A stretch of 64,000 bases of DNA from Saturnia japonica (taxonomy: Eukaryota; Arthropoda; Insecta; Lepidoptera; Saturniidae). The translations under genes were made by a program, and so were the position numbers. Below, piece after piece: positions 23,247 through 34,779 of the stretch. Each line of letters starts with the position of its first letter. Within the stretch, counting starts at the first letter, position 1. Location: the NCBI GenBank assembly GCA_033032175.1, contig CM065311.1:4457190-4521189 (forward strand). Direction: 5' to 3'. Below the pieces are notes generated by a model. It made no database searches. It was not told where the DNA came from and worked only from the letters and a program-made list of their open reading frames with translations.

Positions 23247-25640
23247 GGTAATTTGTATACTATTAAGACAAGCATCAACCAACAAAATTGCAACTATGTA
23301 AACAAAGAATTTAATGAGAAAACTAGTTTGTGGCATAAGAGGTTTGGTCATTTAGAAATGCATAATATCAATAGATTGGTAAAAACAAATATGGTAAATA
23401 GTTTAAATGTCTTATGAAATAGTAATATAGAAAATACATTATATGAACCATGTCTGCTAGGTAAAATGACACGACTACCATATAATAAGATAGGATATAG
23501 AGCTAAACAGCCACTTGAAATAGTACACACGGATGTATGTGGACCTATATCTCCAACTAGTAGAGACGGATATAAATATTTCTTAACTTTTATCGATGAT
23601 TATACTCATTTTATAATTTTATACCTCATTAAACAAAAATCTGAAGTATTTGAGAAATTTACATTTATGGAGAAGGCGAGAACAATCCTGTTGAAATTAA
23701 AGTAAGAAAAAGAGTTTTGGGCTGATACTTTAACAGCAAGTGAATTAAAGACAGGCAGAAAACCTGACGTGTCAACGTGCGCGTTTTTGGTTGTATTGCA
23801 TATAACCATGTATCTAGGGAATTGAGACGGAAATTGGATAATAGTGAAAAGAAAATGATCATGATTAGATATAGTACATCGGAATATAAATTATTTGACC
23901 CGGAAACAAGTAAAGTAGTAAATGCAAGAAATGTTATATTTGATGAAAGGTATAATGAAAATGAAAATACATACTTACCATACTTACATGTACAAAACAA
24001 AGAAGATGGAAATTAAGAAGATGAACAAAAGATAAATGAAGAAGCAATACAAGAAATGAGGGAAGAGCAAGAGAATATAAAGACAAGCGATACTAAAAAT
24101 ATACCTACAAAGGAAATAAACATACAGGTGGATGAAGTTATACAAAGTAAATATAAACAAGAAGGAAGAGGGAATAGGAAAATACAGAAACTGAAATGGC
24201 ATGAAGAAGTAATGGATTTAAGTAATGACAATGATGATGTTTTGTATGCATTGATGACAAGCCAGGAAGATATTACATCGTGTTATGAGGAAATAGAATA
24301 TAGAAAAGATAGATAAGAATGGAAAAATGCAATAAAATAATAAATAGTTTTAAGTATTAGAAGAATGTGAAACATGTAAAGAAAAATTATTAAATAGTAA
24401 ATGCGTTTTTACAAGAAAATGTATAGGACAGAAATAAATATGTAAAGTAATACTTGTAGTAAAGGGCTATCAACAAAAGGAACAGTTAGAAGATATATAC
24501 TCACCAGTATTAAAGTTACAAACTCTAAGAATAATGTTGTCAGTTGCAGCATGTCGAGGTTATCAAATGGATATAAAGGATGCTTTTCTATATGGTAATA
24601 TAAAAGAAAATGTATATCTTAAACCATCAGAACGACTAAAATTACCAGAGGGAAGAGTATTAAAGTTAACCAAACCATTATACGGATTAAATAAATCACC
24701 AAAATATTGGTATGAAAAATTCAATAGCACAATTATCGAATACGGATTCAAGAGATCAGAAAATGATTATTATAGAAATAATTATCGACGTTCAACACAG
24801 CTATAGTATGATAATTTCTACTAATAATATAATATTCTAAAATAATATATAAATAATACTTATTTATTCATCTCCATGTAGATGATATTTTAATAATAAG
24901 TGATATAATAAAAGTAAATAAAATTAAAGATTTTTTTTTACAACGATTTAGAATTAAAGACCATGGGTCATGATGAATTATTGTACTTAGGGATATCAAT
25001 TAGTAGGCAGAGCTATAAGATTGTAATTAACCAAACAAAATATTTAAAAACGGTTCTTAAAAGATATCAGATGTTACAATGTTAAGGTTGTGCAACACCT
25101 ATGAATGTAAATTTTAAATTTGATGATACTGAACTAGATTTGACTTATGAGCAGAAATGTAGATCACTAAATGGGTTATTGATAAATGCCGCTGTAGGGA
25201 CTAGGCCAAGTATATGTAATGATGTATGCTATTTGAGTAGATATTAATCTTAACCTAACGAAGCTTTGTAGGAGGTATTAAAAAGAATTTCAAATATGTA
25301 AAAGAAATTTTACATTATGTATTAGTTTATTATAAAAATTATCGTAATGATATTATATATAGCTTTAATAGGATATGCAGGCTCAGACTGGGCTAGAGAT
25401 AATGATAGAAAATCTACTAGCGGGTACTTATTTATGCTATTTAATAATGTCGTAATATGGAGATCTAGAAAACAAACTACAGCTAAGTAGTTTTAAGCAC
25501 AACTGAAGCAGAATTAATTTCGTTGTGTGAATCAGTAGAACAATTAACAGATGCTCTGATAAAGCCTCTTAATAAAATTCAATTTTCTCAGTTTATGTTT
25601 GGATTAAGTATGAGATGTGCATTGAGGGAGAGTGTTGAAT
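23247..25640 (+). pseudogene. Decayed Ty1/Copia-type retrotransposon pol
   Basis: Domains appear in Copia order: a pre-integrase zinc region (LWHKRFGHLEMHNINRLV, 23330-23390), an integrase core (HTDVCGPISP and FIDDYTHF, 23466-23705), an RT (MDIKDAFLYGNIKENVYLK and the VDDIL motif, 24480-24960) and RNase H (GYAGSDWARDNDRKSTSGY, 25370-25490). Many stops and frameshifts break it, and gag and protease are absent. A purine tract just before TGTTGAATAA (about 25632) may mark the start of a 3' LTR, but no second LTR is seen. Confidence 0.8.
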
Positions 25641-25979
25641 AACAATGCGCATCGTCTTTCTCACAAATTTAAATCTATTAATAAAAGAAAAACATATTTT
25701 GAGTTGCTCTGATACAAACATTAAAAACAAAATGTTATAAAAAGAAAAATGGTTTTAAATATGACCGTAATCCTCCTCAACAATATACTTATACATAGCG
25801 GATAAAATCGTAACCCTGCATTTCGCTTCGCCATAGTCGACTAATAATACGATGATATAAAAAACCCAAATTAGCGGGACTCGAAGCATCGACCACTCTT
25901 ACTGTACAGACAAAAGTAGGTACGTTAAGATATGGCGAAAAGAACTTCACTACTACCGGGTGTCCTACAACACTTCTCG

Positions 25980-26251
25980 ACTTCTTTATATTATATAATA
26001 CATAAAGGAACAGCGTGATGTATGACCCAAAAAGCCAACGTCTTTACTTATAATATCATTGCAAAAAGCCATAACATGTTACGTATATTACGATTTATGA
26101 ATGTTTCTATTTTATACGAATTTAAATAAAAGGCAATGTAAAGATTTCTTTGCTCAGCAATTGCAGAAGTATTTTCACTTGAGCTGGTCGTGTGTTTCGA
26201 GTAAAATTTAATTTTTAAAGACGATAAACACATCTCTAACTGAATTTACAG
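25980..26251 (+). promoter_or_regulatory. Promoter and non-coding leader exon of cystathionine gamma-lyase copy 1
   Basis: This block resembles the one before copy 2 (46815-47055). Both share AGCCAAAAAGC..., ATGAATGTT, a TATA-like AATAAAAGGC (26125-26134 here) and, about 25-30 bp on, an Inr-like CTCAGC, then TTTCACTTGAGCTGGT. A leader exon would run from about 26155 to 26251 and end ACA before a GTAAGT donor at 26252. The match spans promoter and leader, so it was duplicated with the gene. The start site is inferred. Confidence 0.55.
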
Positions 26252-27843
26252 TAAGTATTTATAAATATATTCAATGGCTTTTTTTGGCGGGATCCTGAAG
26301 TGACAAGTTCTGGTTTTTATTTTTAATTCATTTACTTAGGTTTTGGCCCTATGATATGTAATATTGGTGGTGTCTTGCGTCATATAGTTTGGTTTTGTAC
26401 AAAAGTGAAGTGGATTACAAATATAAGCTGAAAGCATTAATTCTGAGATCCAACAAAAACTCCCTAGAAAGGTTAAAAAGATCTTCAGTAGCCTATACTG
26501 AAGTTGATATAAGACAAGACACTTTATTAACTTGATAATGGCAGTTATGGTCTTCATTAAAGAGGACGAGTTGCCAAGTTAGGAAGAAGAATATTAATTT
26601 TAACGTTGTCAATTATCTTGGACATTTTTTTAAATAGTAGCACGGCAGCTGGATATATACTGGATGATTCCGAAACGCGACAAATCAAAGGAATCATTGT
26701 GACGGGTGTATCACTATGTGAATGGTGGTCGCCAACGGCGACCCAGTCACCCCGCTTGATTACTGGATATACACCAGCCAGTGCTGCCACTTCGACAAAG
26801 GATCTAGTAACTAAATCGCACCGAGAATGTGGCTAGGAAATCAAATATCTGCAAAAGTAGCTGGAAGTGGCTAACCATAGAAAGTAACTGTAAATAACAA
26901 AAAACAGCATTGAATTCCTTTTTTATTTAAAAAAATATAATACGAGACTAATTATTTTAGTACCTTAAACAGTAAATACAGCTGTTGATATCCAAGGTTT
27001 GGGTTGGTGGGGTTCTTAACCACATTAATTTAAAAGTAGCTAGAAAAAGTGACTAAATTATTTAGATATCGATGACATTTTTGGTAGCTGCCAAGTCTCA
27101 AAATGTGGCTAGATATAGCTAAAACTTGGCTAAAGTGGCAACACTGACACGGGCTGATCCCGGAACGCGACACACCTAAGCGTGCCACTATGGCGGGTGT
27201 GATGTATGTTGGTCGCGATCCAGACGGACACAATTGTCGAGTCATATTTGGACTGCGTTTACCTTCTACTAAGTAGTATACTAGAGTATTTTTGTCCAAA
27301 TAAAATTACATCTAATTAATGGACAAATTAAATTACTTCACCAAGCACGTCGAAACTATGAATTTCGTAGAAATAAATAAATGCCTTACCACCAGGCTAT
27401 GAAAACGATGTAATTTTCCGAAAATTCTTTTCTAAGTGGATAAATAATATCAACAGTGAGTAAATACTTTATGGCTGTTTTATCAAAGTATTTACTAAAT
27501 TGCAAGGATAAATGATAAGCATTTAATTCGATTTTTAATTAGAATTACAGTAAGGATTTTAAGACTTATTTTAAAGATTTTTGTGTTCATTAGTGGTAAT
27601 CAATTCGAGCGCTTAAATGGTTTAAGCTGAGTAAACCATAAACGATACATCAATTGAATGTACTACATAATTGTGGATTTTAAAAAGACCTACAAAAAAG
27701 TCAGTGGAAGCCGTAGATGTAGTATAATACATCTATGGTGAAAGCTATAATATCTTCTAAGGATCACCCACAATAAACCGTTTTGTTTTTAAAATAAACA
27801 GATCTAAATTAACGTCTTACTTTACATTGTTATTTAATTTTAG
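26252..27843 (+). other. 5'UTR intron of copy 1
   Basis: It runs from the GTAAGT donor at 26252 to TTTTAG just before the ATG. It holds GC-richer repeat pieces at 26630-26800 (with a GGTCGCC/GGCGACC hairpin at about 26727) and 27130-27250, and a family-2 Helitron-like scrap at 27590-27800. No exon seen. Confidence 0.5.
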
Positions 27844-30800
27844 ATGGCAGGGATCGAATTTTTGAAACCAATACATGGGTTTGCAACTTTAGCTATTCAC
27901 AAAGCTCAAGAACCAGAGAAATGGAATTCAGCAGCCGTCGTTACACCTATTGTTACATCCACCGCGTTTAAACAAACTACGCCGGGTGAAATCACAGTAA
28001 GTCTTGTAAATTTTGAAACAAATTATTCAAATATTATCATATACAGACATAAAAGTAATTCAGTGTTCTCGAATACGGTTTCATTCGACTTTGGAGAAAA
28101 GTTAAAAAACAATCCTATCTAGATTTTACTTTAGAAACAGATTTGCTAAATAAGATTTTTTAAATTATATTTATTTAAAAAAAATTGTTGGCGAGGTTAT
28201 GCATGAAAAGGTAACCCGTTTGTCATTTTCATCTGTTATTAAGCTCATAAACAACAGTAAAATATTTATACATATTTTTTACTAACTTTGAATGAACATA
28301 TCCAGATTCTGTAAAGTGATTGCTCTTGACCTTACGGTAATTTAACCATCGTCCAAAACAGCGGTGACTACCGAGAGATTAAGATTTAACGATAAACGGG
28401 GTTCTCAGACCTACCTACAAATTTACCAAGAATAGTTACCTACATAAACACTGGCTGATTTGCAAAATGTTTTTGTACCTCAATATCGTATTCGACACCG
28501 TTAGAGGCCACTATCTATATAAGCCGTTATGTGATGACTATCACGAGATCCTCATCTATACTTTTTGAACTGTACTTTGCATAACAGCGAGTGAAGTGCA
28601 ATAATTTCTCAATAATATAACATGGTCACAAATTGCGATTCAGTCGGTAACTCTCTCGGTACCGGTACTCTACTACTAAGGCAATCAAATCCAGTGAATG
28701 CTGGGATTTCCAAACTTTGGAGGTTCTGAAATAGATATCCCCGCAAAAGGCATCTGCGGGAGCCTAGATTTTTCATCCGAACGCTGAATTATCATAATAT
28801 TCCCGGCAACCAAGCTGCGCATGAAAAAAAAAGAAAGGAAACCACATAACTGTAAAACACTATCTAAATACAAAGAAAGGTTCATCCAAATCGTTGAAGC
28901 TATTTCCGAGAGAACAATTACATTGAATTGGCACGCTGTAAATTAGACCATGTTTTATTATTTATTTGTCATCTTACCGCAACTTAAAAACAAGGATTCC
29001 AATATTTCGAAAATATTGTGGATTTTGTTAAATAATGCTTCGTCCCATTTTTAACCCCGTCCCTCTATTTGAATTATTTACTATGTGTAAATCCAATTAA
29101 AGCTAACAAGTTATTAAATAAATTTAGAAATTATATCCCAGTAATTTTGAAATTATATTAATTTATGGTTTTTTAGGAATTCCTATATGGAAGACTTGGG
29201 AATCCTACCAGGAATACTCTGGAAGCATGTCTTGCTGCTCTGGATGGTGGAAAACATGGTCTAGCCTTTGCCTCCGGTCTTGCAGCTATCACTACGGTTA
29301 CAGCACTTCTGAGCAAAGGAGATCACATTGTGTGCACGGATGACATTTACAGTGGCACACTCAATTTTTTCAGGTAAACACTGATTTATTTTTATACTAG
29401 CTGTTCCCCCGGTTTCACCCGTGTTAATTTTATACGACAAACATCGCTAACTCGTGTATATCTTGCTCGTGTAGGCAATTTTTTTCTACTTGCTGTAAAA
29501 CTATCGACATTTTTATGAGGAATAAATTAATTTTTCAAATTATAATATAGCCTACATTACTCGCTGATACTGTTGCTTTATATTGGTGAATGAATTTTCA
29601 AAATCGGTCCAGTTGTTTTGACGTGACAACGTCTTATAAATTGGTTTGCCGGGTGACACTTCAAGAAACTGCGTTACGCTCCGCTCACGTTATGCGCTCA
29701 CAATGAGAGCGAGTGAGAGGCACGCGTCCCTTCCACTCGGGCATGGTTAGCCCGCCTAAGAGCGAGAGAGACAGACATAAAGTCGTTGTCACGTAAAACT
29801 TTCGCCCGTATACCGACTTTACAGGCAACCAATTTTTTTGAGTTTATCCATTACAAACAACAACAAAAAATCACACCTTTTTTCTTTATAATATTGATAT
29901 AGATTTAGCCTTAGAAATAACTTTACCTAATTCAGACTAGGGGTTTGCTGCGTAATTAGACTCGATTGTGGTACGAAGCGCGAGTTTTTGCTAATTTTGG
30001 AACCGAAAAAACACATATGCGACGTTGACACATAAACCTGCCTAGGTGCATTAGTTGCTATTATGGTACAAAAATTCGGACACACTCACGATAGAATTTT
30101 TTTTAATCATGTTTATATTTTTATTTTAGGAAAGTTGTATCAAGAATGGGTATCAATACTACATTTACGGATCTTACTGATCTTGAAAAAGTAAACAATG
30201 CTATACAGGATAATACTAAGGTTTGCATATTTTACATAATTTATCGCACTTTTTAATCCTTTCTTGCATCTGTGCCAGTTCTGAATGCTACTTTCCTTTT
30301 CAGACGGCTAGTTTCTTTTTACTCAAGCAGCAGAAAATGTTTGTAAGCAAGAGAGCAGCGTTGTTTCCTTTTTTCTGCCTAACGGACTGGAAAGATTGCG
30401 TGATGATAAATACTTTGTAGAACAGCTATTTGATATTTTAAAAAAATGTTTATTCAGTGCCTATAACAGTTTCCTGTAAGACGTTGATCTATAAATATTT
30501 AAAAATAGTCTGTATAGATATAAACATTAATGTTTTTATTTTAGATGATATGGATAGAGACACCTACGAACCCTATGATGAAAGTAGTAGACATTGCAGC
30601 TATCGTGAAATTAGCCAAACGCCGTGGAGATATTATTATTACTGTTGATAACACTTTCCTGACCCCTTACTTACAAAGACCACTGTACTTTGGTGCGGAT
30701 ATAGTTGTGTACTCCCTGACAAAATATATGAACGGGCATTCCGACGTCATTATGGGAGCAGCCGTCGTTAATGATGATGTCATTGAAGCAAATCTTCGAT

Positions 30801-33800
30801 TTCTACAATACGGTAAGATGCACAACTGAATTGAATTTAGTCGTGAAATAGTTTCGTGATATACAGAGTTGAACTAAGAATTATTTACTTATACATTTAT
30901 TTAATCTTTATTGTACACCGTTTGTTACATATACAATCGAATATTATAATTATATGATAAGTACAAAAGGCGGCCTTATTGCTGAAAGCAATCTCTTCCA
31001 GGCAACCTTTGGATGGATATGTTACAGAGTGTAAATCAGGGGTAGTATGGGTGAAATGAGAACAGCAGAATAAAAACAATTAATTGCGGCATAGAATTTA
31101 ACACAAATCATAAAATTAATGGATGCTATAGTTAAAGATATATAGACTACATTATTGTTATTTGTATAAATAATACAAACAAAATGTAGTATAATTACAT
31201 ATACATAATATTAAAATGACAAATAATAATATTTGTCAGATTTTGTTAAATATGCTTAGGCGATTGTGTGCGTCTTACAGAAATAGGTAGTGCGTTCAAT
31301 AGTTTTGCAGCCTAATCTGCGAAAGACTTAGCAAGAAAATTTATGGTATGTGTTGGTATTTCCACCGTCACGTTTCGTATAGGAATCTGAAAAGTTTTTT
31401 CAGATAACAAGGAGTGATAGAATTAAATAAAATTCTGTAAAGGAGGAACAAAATGTGAGCATTTCGGTGAAGTCTAATTTTGAGCCAATTGAGAGAATTC
31501 TGAGATATGGTCATATTTACATAAACCAAATATGAAACTAATACAAAAATTTTGGAGTCGCTCAAGTTTATCTAATTGAGCTTCGGTAAGATCTAAATAG
31601 CTAGTGTTAGCATAGTCCACAATTGGAAGTAAAAGGAAAGAGCAAGAGAAATATTAGTGGCAGTAGTGAGAAAATTTCGTAATCTTCTCAGGCACCCGGC
31701 GGAGGCAAACATTTTCCGACTTACTTCTTGAAGTGTTAGGCCCCGGGACAAATTTTTATCAACATGTATTCCTAAATTTTGTATTCCTACAGTCATTGCT
31801 ATGATGACATTACTAGTGAAGAGTGGAAGAGAAAGAAGTTGAGTGCAGAGTGGTAAGAAAAGAAAATTGCGCATTGTAGTTATTATTCCATGTGGGCTTT
31901 CACAGCGATACAGCGTTCTATCACTGATCATATTGTGATTGTTCCACAGTACCAAAGCTCATCGACTAGTCCTTAGCCTTAATGTTCTGTAGAAAAGTAT
32001 GCATTTTTTTACAACTAATGTGGTAAATAAGTATACGCCTCACCTGATGGTAAGCGGCTGCCGTTGCCTACGAACGCTTGCAACTCCAAATATATTACTA
32101 GATCGTTGCCGAACTTTAGCCTCTTTTCCCAAAAAGCTCTTAAAACCCTACTCACCTGTGGAAAACAACATAAGGTTATTTGGCTATTGTCTCCTGAAAG
32201 GTAGAGGTACGTCACCAATCGAACTGCCCAGAAGTACAAAGAAATATTCAAACTCTGTATCCTTATATTTTTATTATTATGAAAGTTAACACTATATTTA
32301 AGGCTTTCAATTTACAATTTAAAACAGGTATGGGTGCCGTGCCATCGCCTATAGATTGCTACTTGGTCAACAGAGGCTTAAAGACTTTAGCTTTAAGGAT
32401 GGAACAACATAAGAAGTCTTCTCTGATTATCGCTAACTGGTTACTTAAACATCCTAAAGTTAGAGACGTTTTTCATCCAGGTATTTTATTCCGTTTCGAT
32501 TATTATTATTTTTTAAATACATATAAACTTTTTTGAAGTATATAAGATAGCAAAGTTGTAGATAAATAAAAACCAGAAGTAATAAAATTAAGTGGGGAAA
32601 TTTCAAGAAAACAATTGTAAAATCAAAGAATAAATTACAAACTGATTTTTTTTACGCCATTAAATTTAAATATCTGTGAGTTATGCTCAAACTTGCACGA
32701 TAATTGGGTCGCTCTGTGTTGCCTGACAGTGGTCCACAAAGTTCCTTTGAATATCCGTATCTAAATTCTAAACCAATGTCAGAGATGGCGGCACAATCTA
32801 ATCTGCAGGTTCCGACGTTATGAAAATAAAATTCAAAGATACAATGGGCAAACATGGGCAAAAGTTAATTTAAATCAAGAATATAAAATATCTGACTGCC
32901 TCGTTAGCCTAGTGGTCGTAAGCGCTACTGCTATGATCGACGTCCTGGGTTCGATTCCCAGGTCGAGCAAAGTGTTATTGTGTTTTTTCTATGAAATTCT
33001 CAGTACCAGCTCGGAGTTTGGTTCCGTGCCCGATTAATGGCAATAGGTTCGCCCCCTATTACATGGGACCTAAAAACATACTCGGCAAACTGTGGGTGTA
33101 CATTAGTATATACACCTCTGCCTAACCCTTCGGGGAATACAGGCGTTATGGTTTGTTATGATGTATAAAATATTACTTACAGAAAATAACCGTTTTATTG
33201 TAACATTGGGAATACTTAAACCTAAGCTACATTTGCAATGTATTTTTATAGCTTTATTTCTCTAGGTCTTCCCTCTCACCCTCATTACTATATTGCAAAG
33301 AAACAAACAAGCGGAAACTCTGGTATATTCAGCTTTACTCTTTCTGGTAATTTAAAACAGTCAAGGAAGTTTTTAAGTTCTTTAAAAGTTTTCACTTTGG
33401 CTGTAAGTTTGGGAGGATACGAAAGCTTGGCTGAACTACCGTAAGTGTTTATTTTCTTACCAATAGTAGAAGACTTTAGGCATTTGATTCATCAAGATTT
33501 TTAATTTCCGTTTTTTATTAATACGTTAGGAGATAAAGCCATAAAGTTATCTTTATTAGTTTAGTCAAGGAAAGACAGACGACGACGACAGCGCGACGTA
33601 AGCCATTTAAGCGCCTCAAAATCGTCGTTTACCTCGTATCATGTCGTCGTGTTAATTTTTATTTGCGCGGAACTCTAATTATTTTACTAAAATAAAAGTA
33701 GCCTAAGTTACTCCTTACAATATCCGCTATTGATTCACCCTTTTCGGATATTAGCCTGAACAAACAGACTAACATACAAAAATTATATGTACCCTTTCAT

Positions 33801-34197
33801 ATGCATTTTGTAAAAAGCTGTTATTTTGACATTACAAACAGGCACTTCAATTTGATTTATTTTACATATAAAAATCTTAATTTCGTCTGTTATTGATTCT
33901 ATAACTTCTGAACGACTCGACCGATTGAGCTCTTATTCACATAATATATTTGTTTCACCGAGACGATGGTTTATAGATGTTAGTATCTGATCCGGTATAT
34001 TGGTGCCGTGTTTGCCAGGCAGCTAACAATATTATACCTCCTGTGTTTACAGGTCACTAATGACGCATGCTTCAGTACCTGCAAATGAAAGGGCAGAGCT
34101 CGGTATCACAGATTCTCTCATCAGACTTTCCGTTGGATTAGAAGACACTGAAGACCTTATTGAAGACTTGGAACAAGCTTTAGAAAAAGCTTTTTAA
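27844..34197 (+). CDS. CTH: Cystathionine gamma-lyase paralog, copy 1 (diverged active site)
   Basis: Seven exons: 27844-27996, 29177-29373, 30130-30220, 30545-30812, 32328-32480, 33266-33440 and 34053-34197. All have GT/AG borders and join in frame to 393 residues plus TAA (human CTH has 405). The family is PLP-dependent and splits cystathionine into cysteine, 2-oxobutyrate and ammonia in the cytosol. PLP-binding features are kept: Tyr55 and Arg57 (YGRLGNPTR), Asp182 (VDNTF) and the Schiff-base Lys207 ([12 protein letters not shown]). Two specificity residues are changed against copy 2 and human CTH: Asn114 for human Arg119 (YSGTLNFF) and Val334 for human Glu339 (LAVSLGG). RSGNPT has also become RLGNPT. 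The frame is fully open, so it is likely expressed but functionally changed. A dead enzyme under relaxed selection is the alternative. Confidence 0.93.
29392..29600 (-). mobile_element. Helitron-like repeat fragment in copy 1 intron 2
   Basis: It opens with CTAGCTGTTCCCCCGGTTTC, an inverted family end. The interior has TCAAAATCGGTCCAGTTGTTT, a phrase typical of these repeats. Confidence 0.4.
29619..29835. repeat. GC-rich repeat block bounded by ACGTGACAACG/CGTTGTCACGT
   Basis: A clean, GC-rich block with an 11-bp perfect inverted repeat at its flanks (about 29619-29629 and 29783-29793), inserted in AT-rich repeat DNA within intron 2 of copy 1. It contains purine-rich runs (GAGAGCGAGTGAGAGGC, AGAGCGAGAGAGACAGAC). 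No ORF. Confidence 0.5.
30890..31960 (-). pseudogene. 3' end of a CR1/Jockey-like LINE
   Basis: The minus-strand frame at 31593-31955 contains a late-RT/thumb sequence ([34 protein letters not shown]). The next frames read [20 protein letters not shown] and FGLRKYDHISE, a C-terminal arrangement common in lepidopteran LINE pols. It is 5'-truncated and broken by stops, in intron 4 of copy 1. Confidence 0.7.
32020..32255 (-). repeat. Dispersed short repeat
   Basis: It contains CACCTGATGGTAAGCGGCTG and CCTACTCACCTGTGG. The same motif set, inverted, recurs at 43140-43440 and in part at 56555-56680. It is probably SINE-like or a LINE tail. Confidence 0.5.
32892..33163 (+). mobile_element. tRNA-derived SINE, copy 2, with target duplication
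   Basis: The head has a tRNA-like A box (TAGCCTAGTGGTCGTAAGCG) and B box (GGGTTCGATTCCCAGG). A conserved body follows, then a tail with GTTATGGTTTGTTATG. It is flanked by the 10-bp duplication TATAAAATAT (32882-32891 and 33164-33173). The head is not a functional tRNA. It sits in intron 5 of copy 1. Confidence 0.82.
33555..33870 (-). mobile_element. Helitron-like repeat, family 2, inverted
   Basis: It carries inverted family-2 blocks (GCCATTTAAGCGCC, AAAATAAAAGTAGCCTAAGTTACTCC, CATTTTGTAAAAAGCTGTTATTTTGA) shared with 37150-39090. It lies in intron 6 of copy 1. Confidence 0.5.
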
Positions 34198-34287
34198 GCT
34201 ATTATTTATATTTAGTATTTACTCAGCGCTGGGTACCGGGAAAGGGAAATTTATTGTATGACCATGTAATCAAATATATACCTACAA

Positions 34288-34293
34288 TTAAAT
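34288..34293 (+). terminator. Possible polyadenylation signal of copy 1
   Basis: ATTAAA within CAATTAAATAATGG, about 90 bp after the stop. At the same place copy 2 has CAATTAAATAAATA with a canonical AATAAA. Confidence 0.4.
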
Positions 34294-34549
34294 AATGGAA
34301 CTTTATTTCTGTGTTTATTTTTGGTATAACTTCTTAGTTGATTTAATAGATAACGGAATAGATAGATCGTATGTCGGTGTCGATGTAATATGAACTACAT
34401 TAAATGTACGGTAAGTAAGTGTCTTTGTATAGATTTTTCATGACAGTAAAGTACTGCAGTATGAACTGATATATTATAGTAATTGTATTATCGAGCAAAG
34501 CAAAATATGGAACGAGAATACTCTTTTATGATTGTCTAAGCTCAGGAGC

Positions 34550-34775
34550 TGTGCCACACGGTCACACGGTTCACCCGTGTTCAATTTATTCGACCGACTT
34601 AAACTGTGCGCCGCGCCGTCGCGTCGCGCCGCTCTGTGTCGACGCCAACGCAACTCCAGCCTATAGTTGTACTTACTTCCCGTATTTACTTACAGTTTGC
34701 CGGATTGCTTAATGCTCATAATTACTGCTCCGACTCATAGGGCTGTCACTGCTGTCAGCATGTAATCACATATTT
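34550..34775. repeat. Helitron-like debris
   Basis: It resembles 17518-17690 (TTCACCCGTGTT, GGATTGCTTAATGCTCATAATTACTGCTCCG versus the matching blocks). GC-rich in its middle. Confidence 0.35.
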
Positions 34776-34779
34776 ATTT

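Noticed and set aside
23310..25640. Copia pol as a functional element
   Set aside because: Multiple stops and frameshifts, no gag, and no pair of LTRs.
32900..32975. Possible tRNA gene from A and B box-like sequences
   Set aside because: The flanking arms do not fold into a cloverleaf with a paired acceptor stem. The same head continues into a shared ~190-bp body in two other places, so it is a SINE.
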